DNA from: Desulfuromonadales bacterium
GTDB taxonomy: Bacteria; Desulfobacterota; Desulfuromonadia; Desulfuromonadales; BM103
Direction of reading: 5' to 3'
DNA: 13,940 bases
NCBI GenBank assembly: GCA_030630015.1
Contig: DAOVNV010000032.1
Location: 1 to 13,940, forward strand
Positions 1-6,871 of this stretch are shown here, one piece after another. The notes beneath the pieces are model-generated. The model was not told the origin of the DNA. It searched no databases and saw only the letters and a program-made list of their open reading frames with translations. Made by a program: the position numbers and the translations under genes. The number at the start of each line of letters is the position of its first letter. Position 1 is the stretch's first letter.

Positions 1-487
1 CATCCTTGGGAAGATCAACCACGACAGGACCCGGTCGACCGGTCCGGGCAATATAAAAAGCCTGCTTGATAATCCGGGCCAGATCCTTGACGTCCTTGAC
101 CAGATAATTGTGTTTGGTCACCGGACGGGTAATCCCGATAATATCCGCCTCCTGGAAAGCATCATTGCCGATCAGTGGCGTCGGCACCTGACCGGTGATC
201 ACAACCATCGGGATCGAATCCATGTAAGCCGTGGCCAGGCCTGTGATCGTATTGGTTGCACCAGGCCCGCTGGTGGCAATTGCCACTCCGACCTTACCCG
301 AGGCCCGGGCATATCCATCGGCAGCATGAACCGCACCCTGCTCATGACGCGTCAAAACATGCTTGATCGGAGAGTCCATCAGATCATTATAGATATTAAT
401 GACGGTTCCACCGGGATAGCCAAAGATCGTATCGACACCTTCACGGGCCAGCGACTCTAGAAGAATTTTTGAACCTGTTAATTTCAC
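1..487 (-). CDS. ilvB: Acetolactate synthase large subunit, N-terminal part (cut by window edge)
   Basis: Catalytic subunit of acetohydroxyacid synthase, the ThDP- and FAD-dependent enzyme that condenses pyruvate with pyruvate or 2-oxobutyrate at the first common step of valine, leucine and isoleucine synthesis. Only the first 162 residues are in the window, and the gene continues beyond the left edge. The start is a GTG at 487, seven bases after an AGGGAG ribosome binding site. Visible landmarks are IFGYPGG (residues 21-27), the ThDP-activating glutamate E49 in RHEQGAVHAADGYAR, ATSGPGATNTITGLATA (71-87) and RPGPVVVDLPKD at the cut. This matches the N-terminal ThDP-binding domain of the family. 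It lies 117 bases after ilvD on the same strand, so co-transcription with ilvD is likely. The small subunit ilvN would be expected to follow but is outside the window. Other ThDP enzymes share this fold, but the ilvD neighbour and sequence favour IlvB strongly. Confidence 0.95.
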   Translation of the reverse strand, partial: MKLTGSKILLESLAREGVDTIFGYPGGTVINIYNDLMDSPIKHVLTRHEQGAVHAADGYARASGKVGVAIATSGPGATNTITGLATAYMDSIPMVVITGQVPTPLIGNDAFQEADIIGITRPVTKHNYLVKDVKDLARIIKQAFYIARTGRPGPVVVDLPKD

Positions 488-516
488 GAAAAATCTCCCT
501 GATTTTCTATCCATGC

Positions 517-579
517 CATGCAGCAGAAACTGCATGACGATAATCACGGTTGAGCCGGTCCAATTTAACCAGACCGGCT
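517..579 (-). other. Two hairpins in the ilvD-ilvB spacer
   Basis: The 117-base gap between ilvD and ilvB holds two inverted repeats. One has 8-bp arms at 553-560 and 572-579 (AGCCGGTC with GACCGGCT, 11-base loop). The other has 7-bp arms at 517-523 and 530-536 (CATGCAG with CTGCATG, 6-base loop). Neither is followed by a T-run on the minus strand, so they do not look like intrinsic terminators. They may be mRNA processing or stability elements, or shape ilvB leader structure. The structures are seen; the role is a guess. Confidence 0.4.
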
Positions 580-604
580 TGCAGCCAAAAAATTGCGTGC
601 CGGA

Positions 605-2275
605 TCAATCCGCCTGACAAACGGCGCCAGTATAGGCTGAGGTAACCACCTTGGCATACCGCGCCAACCAGCCGGTCTTAATCTTGGGCTCCGGTGCAAC
701 CCAGGCCTGCTGACGAGTAGCCAGTTCATCAGCATCAACCAGCAGTTCCAACTTGCGGTTAGGGATGTCGAGTAGAATAGGGTCACCGTCCTTGATAAAC
801 GCAATCGGGCCACCTTCAGCGGCCTCCGGAGAGATATGGCCGATACACGGGCCACGCGTCCCCCCTGAAAACCGCCCGTCAGTGATCAGAGCGACACTGT
901 CGCCCAGACCGAGACCCATCAGGGTTGCGGTCGGGGCAAGCATCTCCCTCATACCCGGGCCGCCTTTGGGCCCTTCGTAACGGATGACAACCACATCGCC
1001 GGCCACAACTTTTCCTCCCATAAGAGCTTCCATTGCGGCCTCTTCGGAATCGAAGCATCGTGCCTGACCTTCGAAAGTCATCATCTTCTCTGAAACACCT
1101 GACTGTTTGACCACGGAACCCTTAGGTGCCAGGTTCCCGAACAGAACGGCCAAACCGCCTTCCGCCCGCACCGGACTGTCGGTCGGATGAACAACCTCTT
1201 CATCCACCATGGTCACGCTGGAAACGATCTCCTTAATCGAAGGCCCGGTGAGTGTCGGGTTGTCCTGGAGCTGCTCGCGCAACTGATAGAGAACAGCAGG
1301 AACGCCGCCGGACGCATCCAGATCTTCCATAAAATGCAGACCGCCGGGGTTCATGGATGCCAGTTGGGGCGTCTCCCGTCCGAGGCGGTCAAAGTCCTCA
1401 AGGGGTAGATCAATACCGGCTTCACGTGCGATAGAGAGCAGATGCAGAACTGTATTGGTCGAGCCGCCCAGGGCAAGGTCGACCCTGATGGCATTTTCAA
1501 AAGCAGCTTTGGTCAGTATCTGACGAGGTGTAATATTTTCCCTGACCAGTTCAATGATGCGCTCACCGCTGGCAAAGGCAATGCGTCGTTTTAACGAAGA
1601 AACAGCAAGGGCCGTCCCGCAGCGAACCAGGCTCATACCCAGGGTCTCCGTCAGAATAGCCATGGTGTTCGCCGTAAAAAGTCCCTGGCAGGAACCGGCC
1701 GTCGGACAAGCATGATCTTCACAAACCATCAGTTCCTGCTCGTCGATAACACCCGCCTTGTACTGGGCCATGGCTTCGAAAGTATCTGTCACGAACGAGT
1801 AGCGCCGACCTTTCCTGCCGGCCCCAGTCATCATGGGTCCGGCCGTCACGACAATACAGGGGATATCGAGACGCGCCGCAGCCATGAGCATCCCGGGTGT
1901 AATCTTGTCACAGTTGGTCAGCAGAACCAGGCCGTCCAGGCGATGAGCTTCGGCAATCGATTCCACCATGTCGGCAATCAGTTCACGGGTCGGGAGGGAA
2001 TAATGCATTCCCCGATGGCCCATGGCGATTCCGTCACAAACCCCTGGAATACCGAAAATGAAAGAATAACCACCCCCACTGTGAACACCTTTTTCGATAA
2101 AACGCTCAAGGTCTCTCATTCCGGTGTGACCGGGAATCAAGTCGGTGAACGAAGAAGCAATACCGATGAATGGCTTGTTCATCTGATCCTGCGGTACTCC
2201 GGTTCCTTTCAGAAGAGCACGATGTGGTGTTCTTTCAAATCCCTGGGTAATGGCATCACTGCGTTTATGACTCAT
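605..2275 (-). CDS. ilvD: Dihydroxy-acid dehydratase (IlvD), probably [4Fe-4S] type
   Basis: Dehydrates 2,3-dihydroxy-isovalerate and 2,3-dihydroxy-3-methylvalerate to the 2-keto acids, the third step of valine, leucine and isoleucine synthesis, in the cytoplasm. The protein has 556 residues from the ATG at 2275, which follows AAGGAG at a 9-base spacing. The frame is open for 15 more codons upstream, but that stretch is not family-like. Landmarks are NCDKITPGM (121-129, C122), ACPTAGSCQGLFTANTM (189-205, C190 and C196), NAIRVDLALGGSTNTVLHLL, YEGPKGGPGMREM and DGRFSGGTRGPCIGHISPEA. The position that is Cys49 in [2Fe-2S] dehydratases is Gly49 here (LIPGH), as in the oxygen-sensitive E. coli enzyme. 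Sugar-acid dehydratases are relatives, but the ilvB neighbour and length support IlvD. A promoter and hairpin-bearing leader precede it. Confidence 0.97.
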   Translation of the reverse strand: MSHKRSDAITQGFERTPHRALLKGTGVPQDQMNKPFIGIASSFTDLIPGHTGMRDLERFIEKGVHSGGGYSFIFGIPGVCDGIAMGHRGMHYSLPTRELIADMVESIAEAHRLDGLVLLTNCDKITPGMLMAAARLDIPCIVVTAGPMMTGAGRKGRRYSFVTDTFEAMAQYKAGVIDEQELMVCEDHACPTAGSCQGLFTANTMAILTETLGMSLVRCGTALAVSSLKRRIAFASGERIIELVRENITPRQILTKAAFENAIRVDLALGGSTNTVLHLLSIAREAGIDLPLEDFDRLGRETPQLASMNPGGLHFMEDLDASGGVPAVLYQLREQLQDNPTLTGPSIKEIVSSVTMVDEEVVHPTDSPVRAEGGLAVLFGNLAPKGSVVKQSGVSEKMMTFEGQARCFDSEEAAMEALMGGKVVAGDVVVIRYEGPKGGPGMREMLAPTATLMGLGLGDSVALITDGRFSGGTRGPCIGHISPEAAEGGPIAFIKDGDPILLDIPNRKLELLVDADELATRQQAWVAPEPKIKTGWLARYAKVVTSAYTGAVCQAD

Positions 2276-2300
2276 TGAACGCTGCTCCTTGCAAAAACGA

Positions 2301-2351
2301 CCTAATTTATTAGGGGACACTAGGAGTCTGGCAAGTCCGACAGACTCCTAG
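2301..2351 (-). promoter_or_regulatory. Structured ilvD leader: two tandem inverted repeats
   Basis: The untranslated leader of ilvD contains a perfect 11-bp inverted repeat, CTAGGAGTCTG at 2320-2330 and CAGACTCCTAG at 2341-2351, with a 10-base loop. Next to it, closer to the gene, is CCTAAT-TT-ATTAGG at 2301-2314. On the minus strand the second hairpin is followed by TCGTTTTTGC, a weak T-run, and then the ilvD ribosome binding site. The arrangement could be an attenuator, or the first palindrome could be a REP-like element, because its arm overlaps a smaller AGTC-TGTCG-GACT palindrome. The symmetry is seen; the function is inferred. Confidence 0.5.
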
Positions 2352-2399
2352 AATACAGAAATCAAACTGTTATCTGACAACCAAAAAACATATCCTCTC

Positions 2400-2429
2400 T
2401 ATATACCTTCTGCGAGGCCGGTTGGTAAA
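2400..2429 (-). promoter_or_regulatory. Candidate sigma-70 promoter for ilvD
   Basis: On the minus strand a TTTACC -35 hexamer (2424-2429) and a TATATA -10 hexamer (2400-2405) are separated by 18 bases. The predicted start near 2393 gives a leader of about 118 bases. The site lies just after the upstream terminator hairpin, which is where an ilvD promoter is needed. The match is moderate. Confidence 0.45.
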
Positions 2430-2441
2430 GCCCAAAAATGA

Positions 2442-2479
2442 AAATGCGGGCGTTCTCTTACTGGAGAATGCCCGCATTT
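2442..2479 (-). terminator. Rho-independent terminator after the DUF465 gene
   Basis: This is a 16-bp stem (2442-2457 with 2464-2479, one G-U pair) closed by a 6-base loop. On the minus strand the stem runs into TTTTCATTTTT, a T-rich tail. It lies 64 bases past the stop of the small coiled-coil gene and before the ilvD promoter. It therefore probably ends transcription of the uppS-to-DUF465 cluster. Confidence 0.8.
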
Positions 2480-2543
2480 GATGAAAAATATCAGTACAAG
2501 TGTCTAGCTACGAATCGTCTTATCAAACAAACCGAGGTGGTTC

Positions 2544-2765
2544 TCAGGAGCGGAAATTACGCAAGAGCATTTCCATCTCATCTTTGCCGGCAAGTTTCAA
2601 CTTCTGGAGCTTCTTCCGATCGAGTTCGTCTTCTGGAGTCAGGTAGACCCTTTCATCCAATTCCTGCAGCTGTTTTTCATACAACAGGTGTTCTTCATGC
2701 AGCTTTCTGAAACGTGGGTTCTCTTCACAAAGCTGTTGGGTCACGGACTGCTCGATCTCCGTCAT
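2544..2765 (-). CDS. DUF465/YdcH-like small coiled-coil protein
   Basis: A 73-residue charged, helical protein beginning MTEIEQSVTQQLCEENPRF. The pattern of a short N-terminal helix, then FRKLHEEHLLYEKQLQELDER, then a second helix LDRKKLQKLKLAGKDEMEMLL is typical of the DUF465/YdcH family. These are cytoplasmic proteins with an antiparallel helical hairpin and no established biochemical role. The ATG at 2765 sits 5 bases after a perfect AGGAGG. A GTG two codons earlier is possible but overlaps that ribosome binding site. The gene has its own promoter-like sequence with a palindrome just downstream (2803-2853), and a strong terminator follows it. It may therefore be transcribed both alone and by read-through from tsaB. 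Confidence 0.8.
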   Translation of the reverse strand: MTEIEQSVTQQLCEENPRFRKLHEEHLLYEKQLQELDERVYLTPEDELDRKKLQKLKLAGKDEMEMLLRNFRS

Positions 2766-2802
2766 GTACACCTCCTGAGCTGGGGTTGATGCCGATACTT
2801 CC

Positions 2803-2816
2803 TAACCTTAAGGTTA
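2803..2816. promoter_or_regulatory. Perfect 14-bp palindrome, operator-like
   Basis: TAACCTTAAGGTTA is a perfect 14-bp palindrome. It lies immediately downstream of the predicted transcription start (near 2817) of the DUF465 gene, a location where a bound dimeric repressor would block initiation. No cognate regulator is encoded in the window. The palindrome is seen; the operator role is inferred. Confidence 0.4.
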
Positions 2817-2823
2817 CACCCAA

Positions 2824-2853
2824 AAAATAACGAAACGGCGGCGACCTTGTCAA
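2824..2853 (-). promoter_or_regulatory. Sigma-70-like promoter for the DUF465 gene
   Basis: A perfect TTGACA -35 hexamer on the minus strand (2848-2853), an 18-base spacer, and TATTTT (2824-2829, 4 of 6 consensus bases) form a good promoter. It lies in the 110-base gap between tsaB and the small gene. The predicted start is near 2817, leaving a leader of about 52 bases. Confidence 0.55.
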
Positions 2854-2875
2854 CCAAGAATTCCCTCTGAACACA

Positions 2876-3565
2876 TTATTTGGGCATATTGAGTTCCGCC
2901 TCGGAAGGCCGGATATATCTGGGGCGGAGTTGCTCAACAGGTTGTGACTTTCCGGCCAGCCAGTCCCTTAAAACCAACTGGGCCGCCAATCCGGCCCTGG
3001 GCAGGTCATACAGGCCAGGGAGGAAATGTGCATGCGCCCCCAGACGGCGGGTAATCAGGGTGCGGTAAACGCTTGCGCCATTACCGACAAAGAGCGTTTC
3101 GACAGAGCATCTGTCCAGAAATGTATCTGGATCGACAACCATCTCTTCCTCTAGTTTTTGCAGTCGTCCAGCTTCCCTGACAAAGGTCCCCACGTAGACT
3201 TCTTTCTTGCGTGCGTCGAGCATAGCACAAACGGGCATCGGACTGAACGGTGCGTGCAACGCAAGGCATTCCAGAGACGACACGCCGACAACCGGTCGGT
3301 CCACGGCGAGCGCCAGACCCTTGATCGTCGCAATTCCAACCCGCAATCCGGTAAAGGCTCCCGGTCCGGACACAACTCCGAAGCCATCCAGATCATTCAG
3401 GGCGAGACCTGCGCTATCCAGCAATGTGCGGATGGCCTCGAGAAGCCAATCCGTGGGAGTCCGTTGAGTATTGAGGCAAATTTCCCCGAGCAGACGTTCC
3501 CCTTCCGTCAGGGCAACGCTACCGCCCGGAGTCGCCGTCTGCACAGTCAAAAACTTCAGATCCAC
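2876..3565 (-). CDS. tsaB: tRNA threonylcarbamoyladenosine biosynthesis protein TsaB
   Basis: TsaB partners TsaD (with TsaE) to transfer threonylcarbamoyl from its adenylate to A37 of ANN-decoding tRNAs, making t6A. It is an ASKHA-fold, catalytically inactive paralogue of TsaD. The 229-residue protein begins MDLKFLTVQTATPGGSVAL, the typical first strand, and carries the hallmark SGPGAFTGLRVGIATIKGLA (66-85). The usual family motif is GPGSFTG, so Ala replaces Ser. The chosen start is GTG at 3565, five bases after GGGAG and one base after the rseP stop. A TTG at 3577 would add four residues but overlaps rseP and lacks a placed ribosome binding site. Near-abutment with rseP implies co-transcription and probably coupled translation. 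Confidence 0.93.
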   Translation of the reverse strand: MDLKFLTVQTATPGGSVALTEGERLLGEICLNTQRTPTDWLLEAIRTLLDSAGLALNDLDGFGVVSGPGAFTGLRVGIATIKGLALAVDRPVVGVSSLECLALHAPFSPMPVCAMLDARKKEVYVGTFVREAGRLQKLEEEMVVDPDTFLDRCSVETLFVGNGASVYRTLITRRLGAHAHFLPGLYDLPRAGLAAQLVLRDWLAGKSQPVEQLRPRYIRPSEAELNMPK

Positions 3566-3566
3566 G

Positions 3567-4889
3567 TCAACTCCCAAGGATACGCACGATATCGTTATAG
3601 AAAGCCAGAACCATTAAAAGAATCAGCAACACTAGACCGATCTGTTGGGCAATTTCACGAGCGCGCATTGACAAAGGCTTGCGAAAAACAAGTTCGAAGA
3701 AGTTGAAGAACAGGTGCCCGCCATCCAGAATGGGTATCGGCAGAAGATTCAATATGCCGAGTTGGATACTGAGGAACGCCAGCACACTCAGGATGCTTGA
3801 CACGTCGGTCTGGGCAGCCTGCCCGGCGATCTGAACCACGGTAATTGGACCGCCGATGTTGCTTGTTGAAACATGCCCTGCAAACAATTTCTGGATAAAA
3901 ACGAGAGTCAGATCAATGATTTCCAGGGTTCGATCCGCCCCGGCAGAGACAGCCTCCATCAATGGGAACTGTTTGAACAGGGTCTGCTGTTGTGGTGCGA
4001 TGCCAATCAGAAAACTGCCAGCTGCTGTTTCCTGGCGAGGCGTGAGATTAAGGGTCAGGACCTCCCCAGCCCGGACCACTCGGAATGGAGTTTCCTGCCC
4101 ACCGATTTCCTGAATAATCTCTTTCAGATCATACCAGGATTTAACAGTGTACTCTCCGATAGCCAGTATCCTGTCGCCCTCCTTCAAACCGGCCACAGCC
4201 GCTGGCATCTGGGGCGCCAGTCCACCAATGACTGCGTCTTGAAGGGGCAGCAGCCCGATTGCCTGGAGGCCTTCCAGGGTACTGTTGTCCGGGGCGAGTG
4301 AAAGCTCATGCTTACGCCCAGCCCTATCCACCTTGAAAACAAGCGTTTCTCCGGCGCGACTGATCAAGGCCGGTCCGGTATCCGTCCAGGTCTCAACCGG
4401 GATGCCGCCTACTTCAAGGATACAGTCTCCGTTTTGGAAGCCGGCCTCGGCACCTTCCGAAGCCGGAATCACATAACCGATACAAGGCGGCTCTTCGAGA
4501 TAGGCCGGAAGATTGACCCCGATCAGGTATGCCAGGGGAAGGATCAAGAAAGGCAGCACAAGGTTCATAGCCGGTCCGGCGGCAATAATCGCCATACGTT
4601 TCGAAACAGGCTGTTTTGCAAAGGAGCGTGCTTCCTCTTCAGGAGTCAGTTCCGCCGCTTCACCCTGTTCGCCGCCGCCTTCCCCCAACATCTGGACATA
4701 ACCGCCAAGAGGCACCGCACAAACCATGTATTCGGTCTCGCCCCATTGCTTCGACATCAGCCGGGGACCAAAACCGAGAGAAAACTTGAGAACCTTGACG
4801 CCACAAAATTTTGCGACACAAAAATGGCCAAGTTCGTGTACAAAAACCAGGATTCCCAGCATGACAATCCCAGCAGCAATTGTAATCAT
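3567..4889 (-). CDS. rseP: Site-2 intramembrane zinc protease RseP
   Basis: Inner-membrane metalloprotease of the S2P family. In E. coli it cuts the anti-sigma factor RseA after DegS and clears signal-peptide remnants. The protein has 440 residues, close to the family length. It shows HELGH (18-22) in the first membrane segment, a membrane segment around 105-127, two PDZ domains at roughly 135-205 and 215-290, and the second active-site motif NLLPIPILDGGH (381-392, D389 a zinc ligand). A last hydrophobic segment spans 417-431. The ATG at 4889 overlaps the dxr stop codon in an ATGA, a sign of translational coupling. No rseA or rpoE is in the window, so the actual substrate here is unknown. The dxr-rseP pairing is common in proteobacteria. 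Confidence 0.96.
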   Translation of the reverse strand: MITIAAGIVMLGILVFVHELGHFCVAKFCGVKVLKFSLGFGPRLMSKQWGETEYMVCAVPLGGYVQMLGEGGGEQGEAAELTPEEEARSFAKQPVSKRMAIIAAGPAMNLVLPFLILPLAYLIGVNLPAYLEEPPCIGYVIPASEGAEAGFQNGDCILEVGGIPVETWTDTGPALISRAGETLVFKVDRAGRKHELSLAPDNSTLEGLQAIGLLPLQDAVIGGLAPQMPAAVAGLKEGDRILAIGEYTVKSWYDLKEIIQEIGGQETPFRVVRAGEVLTLNLTPRQETAAGSFLIGIAPQQQTLFKQFPLMEAVSAGADRTLEIIDLTLVFIQKLFAGHVSTSNIGGPITVVQIAGQAAQTDVSSILSVLAFLSIQLGILNLLPIPILDGGHLFFNFFELVFRKPLSMRAREIAQQIGLVLLILLMVLAFYNDIVRILGS

Positions 4890-6058
4890 TTAGAAACTCC
4901 ATGGCTGCGAGCCATGATAACCGACCGGGCCGCCTCACGCGACCAGGTATCCGCAGCAAGCACCTGGTTAAGGTCGGTCAGGGGTAGAGGGCGATGTTGC
5001 GAAAGGACATTTTCGATGATATCCGCTATGGCCAAAAAATCAATTCTGCGCTCCAGGAAAGCTTCGACTGCGATCTCGTTGGCGGCATTCAAAACCGCAG
5101 GAGCCGTTCCCGCGGCGCGCAAGGCCTGGTACGCCAGGGAAAGGCAGCGAAAACGCCCGGGGTCTGGTTCGTGAAAATGAAGACGTCCAAGCTGACAAAG
5201 ATCCAGAGGCGGCAGGTTCAGGGGAAGTCGCTCCGGATAGGAAAGCGCATAGGCGATAGGGGTTTTCATGTCGGGAATGCCCAACTGGGCAATGACCGCA
5301 CCATCAACATACTCAACCATCGAATGCACGATACTTTCCGGATGAATATGTACGTCAATTTTATCAGCCGGCAAATCAAACAGCCAGTGTGCCTCAATGA
5401 CCTCCAGGCCCTTGTTCATCATGGTTGCGGAATCGATTGTGATCTTGCGCCCCATACTCCAGTTAGGATGCGCCAAAGCATCTTCGGGAGAAACATTCAG
5501 CAGATCTTCCGCAGGACAATCGCGGAAAGGACCCCCTGAAGCAGTCAAGATCAATCGACGAACATCGTGTTTCCGATGTCCCTCCAGGGACTGAAATATC
5601 GCTGAATGCTCGCTGTCCACAGGAAACAGGCGACAACCGTTTTTCTCAACCGCGGACATCACAATCGAACCAGCGGCAACAAGCGTTTCCTTGTTGGCGA
5701 GAGCCACGTCCTTACCCGCTTCAATTGCAGCCAAAGTCGGTTCAAGTCCGGCCGCCCCCACAATTGCCGAAACCACCATTTCGGCGCTGCTTTCTGCAGC
5801 ACAGGCAATCAGACCGGTTGTCCCGCAAAGGATCTCGGGTGCAGACTTGCCAAGGCTCTCACGCAACAATCCAGCCGCTGTTTCTTCCTGCACGGCGACA
5901 ACTTCAGGGCGGAAAAGCCTGATCTGTTCTTCAAGGAGGTCAAAGTTCCGGCCAGCCGTCAGTGCGACCACTTTAAATCTCTCCGGATAAGCAGAGATAA
6001 TCTCAAGCGCACTCACACCAATCGAGCCGGTGGAACCCAGTATGGCTAGCCGTTTCAT
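4886..6058 (-). CDS. dxr: 1-deoxy-D-xylulose 5-phosphate reductoisomerase
   Basis: Converts DXP to 2-C-methyl-D-erythritol 4-phosphate with NADPH and a divalent metal, the first committed step of the MEP isoprenoid pathway. The 390-residue protein begins MKRLAILGSTGSIG with the NADPH-binding GSTGSIG at 8-14. It shows ANKETLVAAG (121-130), FPVDSEHSAIFQ (145-156) with metal ligands D148 and E150, LTASGGPFR (171-179), and HPNWSMGRKITIDSATMMNK (197-216) followed by GLE with the third ligand E219. The ATG at 6058 gives the expected N-terminus, although the ribosome binding site is weak (a GGGG 12 bases upstream). It follows cdsA by 15 bases and overlaps rseP by four. Its product ultimately feeds UppS, encoded two genes upstream. 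Confidence 0.97.
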   Translation of the reverse strand: MKRLAILGSTGSIGVSALEIISAYPERFKVVALTAGRNFDLLEEQIRLFRPEVVAVQEETAAGLLRESLGKSAPEILCGTTGLIACAAESSAEMVVSAIVGAAGLEPTLAAIEAGKDVALANKETLVAAGSIVMSAVEKNGCRLFPVDSEHSAIFQSLEGHRKHDVRRLILTASGGPFRDCPAEDLLNVSPEDALAHPNWSMGRKITIDSATMMNKGLEVIEAHWLFDLPADKIDVHIHPESIVHSMVEYVDGAVIAQLGIPDMKTPIAYALSYPERLPLNLPPLDLCQLGRLHFHEPDPGRFRCLSLAYQALRAAGTAPAVLNAANEIAVEAFLERRIDFLAIADIIENVLSQHRPLPLTDLNQVLAADTWSREAARSVIMARSHGVSK

Positions 6059-6073
6059 CGTGGGAAGTTACCC

Positions 6074-6871
6074 CTAAAAAAACCAGATGGCATAGTAGTA
6101 GGTGACGGGAAAAGCGAATAATAGGCTGTCAAGACGATCCAGAATCCCACCATGTCCCGGTATCAGGGAACTTGAGTCCTTGACGTTGAAACTGCGCTTA
6201 AGCATCGACTCGAACAGATCGCCAATCTGGCTGAAAGCGCCCACACAAAGGCCCAGCACAATGACATCAAGAACTCTCAACTCGGGGAAAAACAGGAGCT
6301 TGAAAACAAGGATTCCGAGCACCCCTCCAGTGAGGCCGCCAAACGCACCTTCGATAGTTTTCTTGGGGCTGATCGCCTCATAAAGCTTATGACGACCAAA
6401 GCTCCTGCCGATGAAGTAAGCTGCGGAGTCACTAGCCATCACGAGGAAGAGAACCAGAAAAACCCAACTGCGGCCGAACGGGAGACTGCGCAACAAACCT
6501 GCATGGGAGAACAGGAGGGGAATGTAAACCAGCCCGAGCATAGTGATGGCAACGTCTCTGCCAACCTTGGAGAGGTCCAGGTAACGAAACAGATAGACGA
6601 CCATCAATCCGGTCAGCAGGAGAACAGACACACCGTACTGAACCGCTGAGAATCCTGGGAAAACAAGCAGAGCAACCAGGATCACACCGACGGCAACGCT
6701 CAGCCCGGCTTCACCCCGCCGCGTTGGAGGCAGGCCCATCGCATAAAATTCGTGGAGGGCCACTGCACTCAGTACGCAGATCACTCCATTAAAAAGCGAA
6801 GGACCGGCATATAGGATAAAGAGTATGAGAAACGGCAGGATTACCACCGCAGAAAGGATACGTTCCTTAAT
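6074..6871 (-). CDS. cdsA: Phosphatidate cytidylyltransferase (CDP-diglyceride synthase), likely ATT start
   Basis: Integral inner-membrane enzyme making CDP-diacylglycerol from phosphatidate and CTP, the precursor of all phospholipids. The hydrophobic protein carries the CDS signature S-M-L-K-R...K-D...P-G-H-G-G-I-L-D-R-L-D near its C-terminus (residues 222-248), plus ASDSAAYFIGR and PKKTIEG in the preceding loops. The start is unusual. The first GTG in frame (6847) has no ribosome binding site and would cut off KERILSAV, which is the expected family N-terminus. Between the upstream in-frame stop and 6847 there is no ATG, GTG or TTG. ATT at 6871-6869 lies seven bases after AAGGAG and overlaps the uppS stop, so it is the best start (265 residues). 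If GTG 6847 is used, the protein has 257 residues. Confidence 0.93.
   Translation of the reverse strand: MKERILSAVVILPFLILFILYAGPSLFNGVICVLSAVALHEFYAMGLPPTRRGEAGLSVAVGVILVALLVFPGFSAVQYGVSVLLLTGLMVVYLFRYLDLSKVGRDVAITMLGLVYIPLLFSHAGLLRSLPFGRSWVFLVLFLVMASDSAAYFIGRSFGRHKLYEAISPKKTIEGAFGGLTGGVLGILVFKLLFFPELRVLDVIVLGLCVGAFSQIGDLFESMLKRSFNVKDSSSLIPGHGGILDRLDSLLFAFPVTYYYAIWFF

Noticed and set aside
2362..2391. Nine-codon frame (MFFGCQITV) in the ilvD leader as an attenuation leader peptide
   Set aside because: It is not rich in Leu, Ile or Val codons and its purine-rich upstream stretch is only about two bases from the ATG, too close for good initiation.
2276..2441. T-box riboswitch before ilvD
   Set aside because: T-boxes are known for amino-acid genes in some deltaproteobacteria, but the conserved AGGGUGG-type antiterminator sequence is not present on the minus strand here.
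4308..5174. Long plus-strand open frame of 288 codons opposite rseP and dxr
   Set aside because: It lies wholly antisense to two unmistakable conserved genes, its protein has no recognisable domain and looks like reversed-strand composition.
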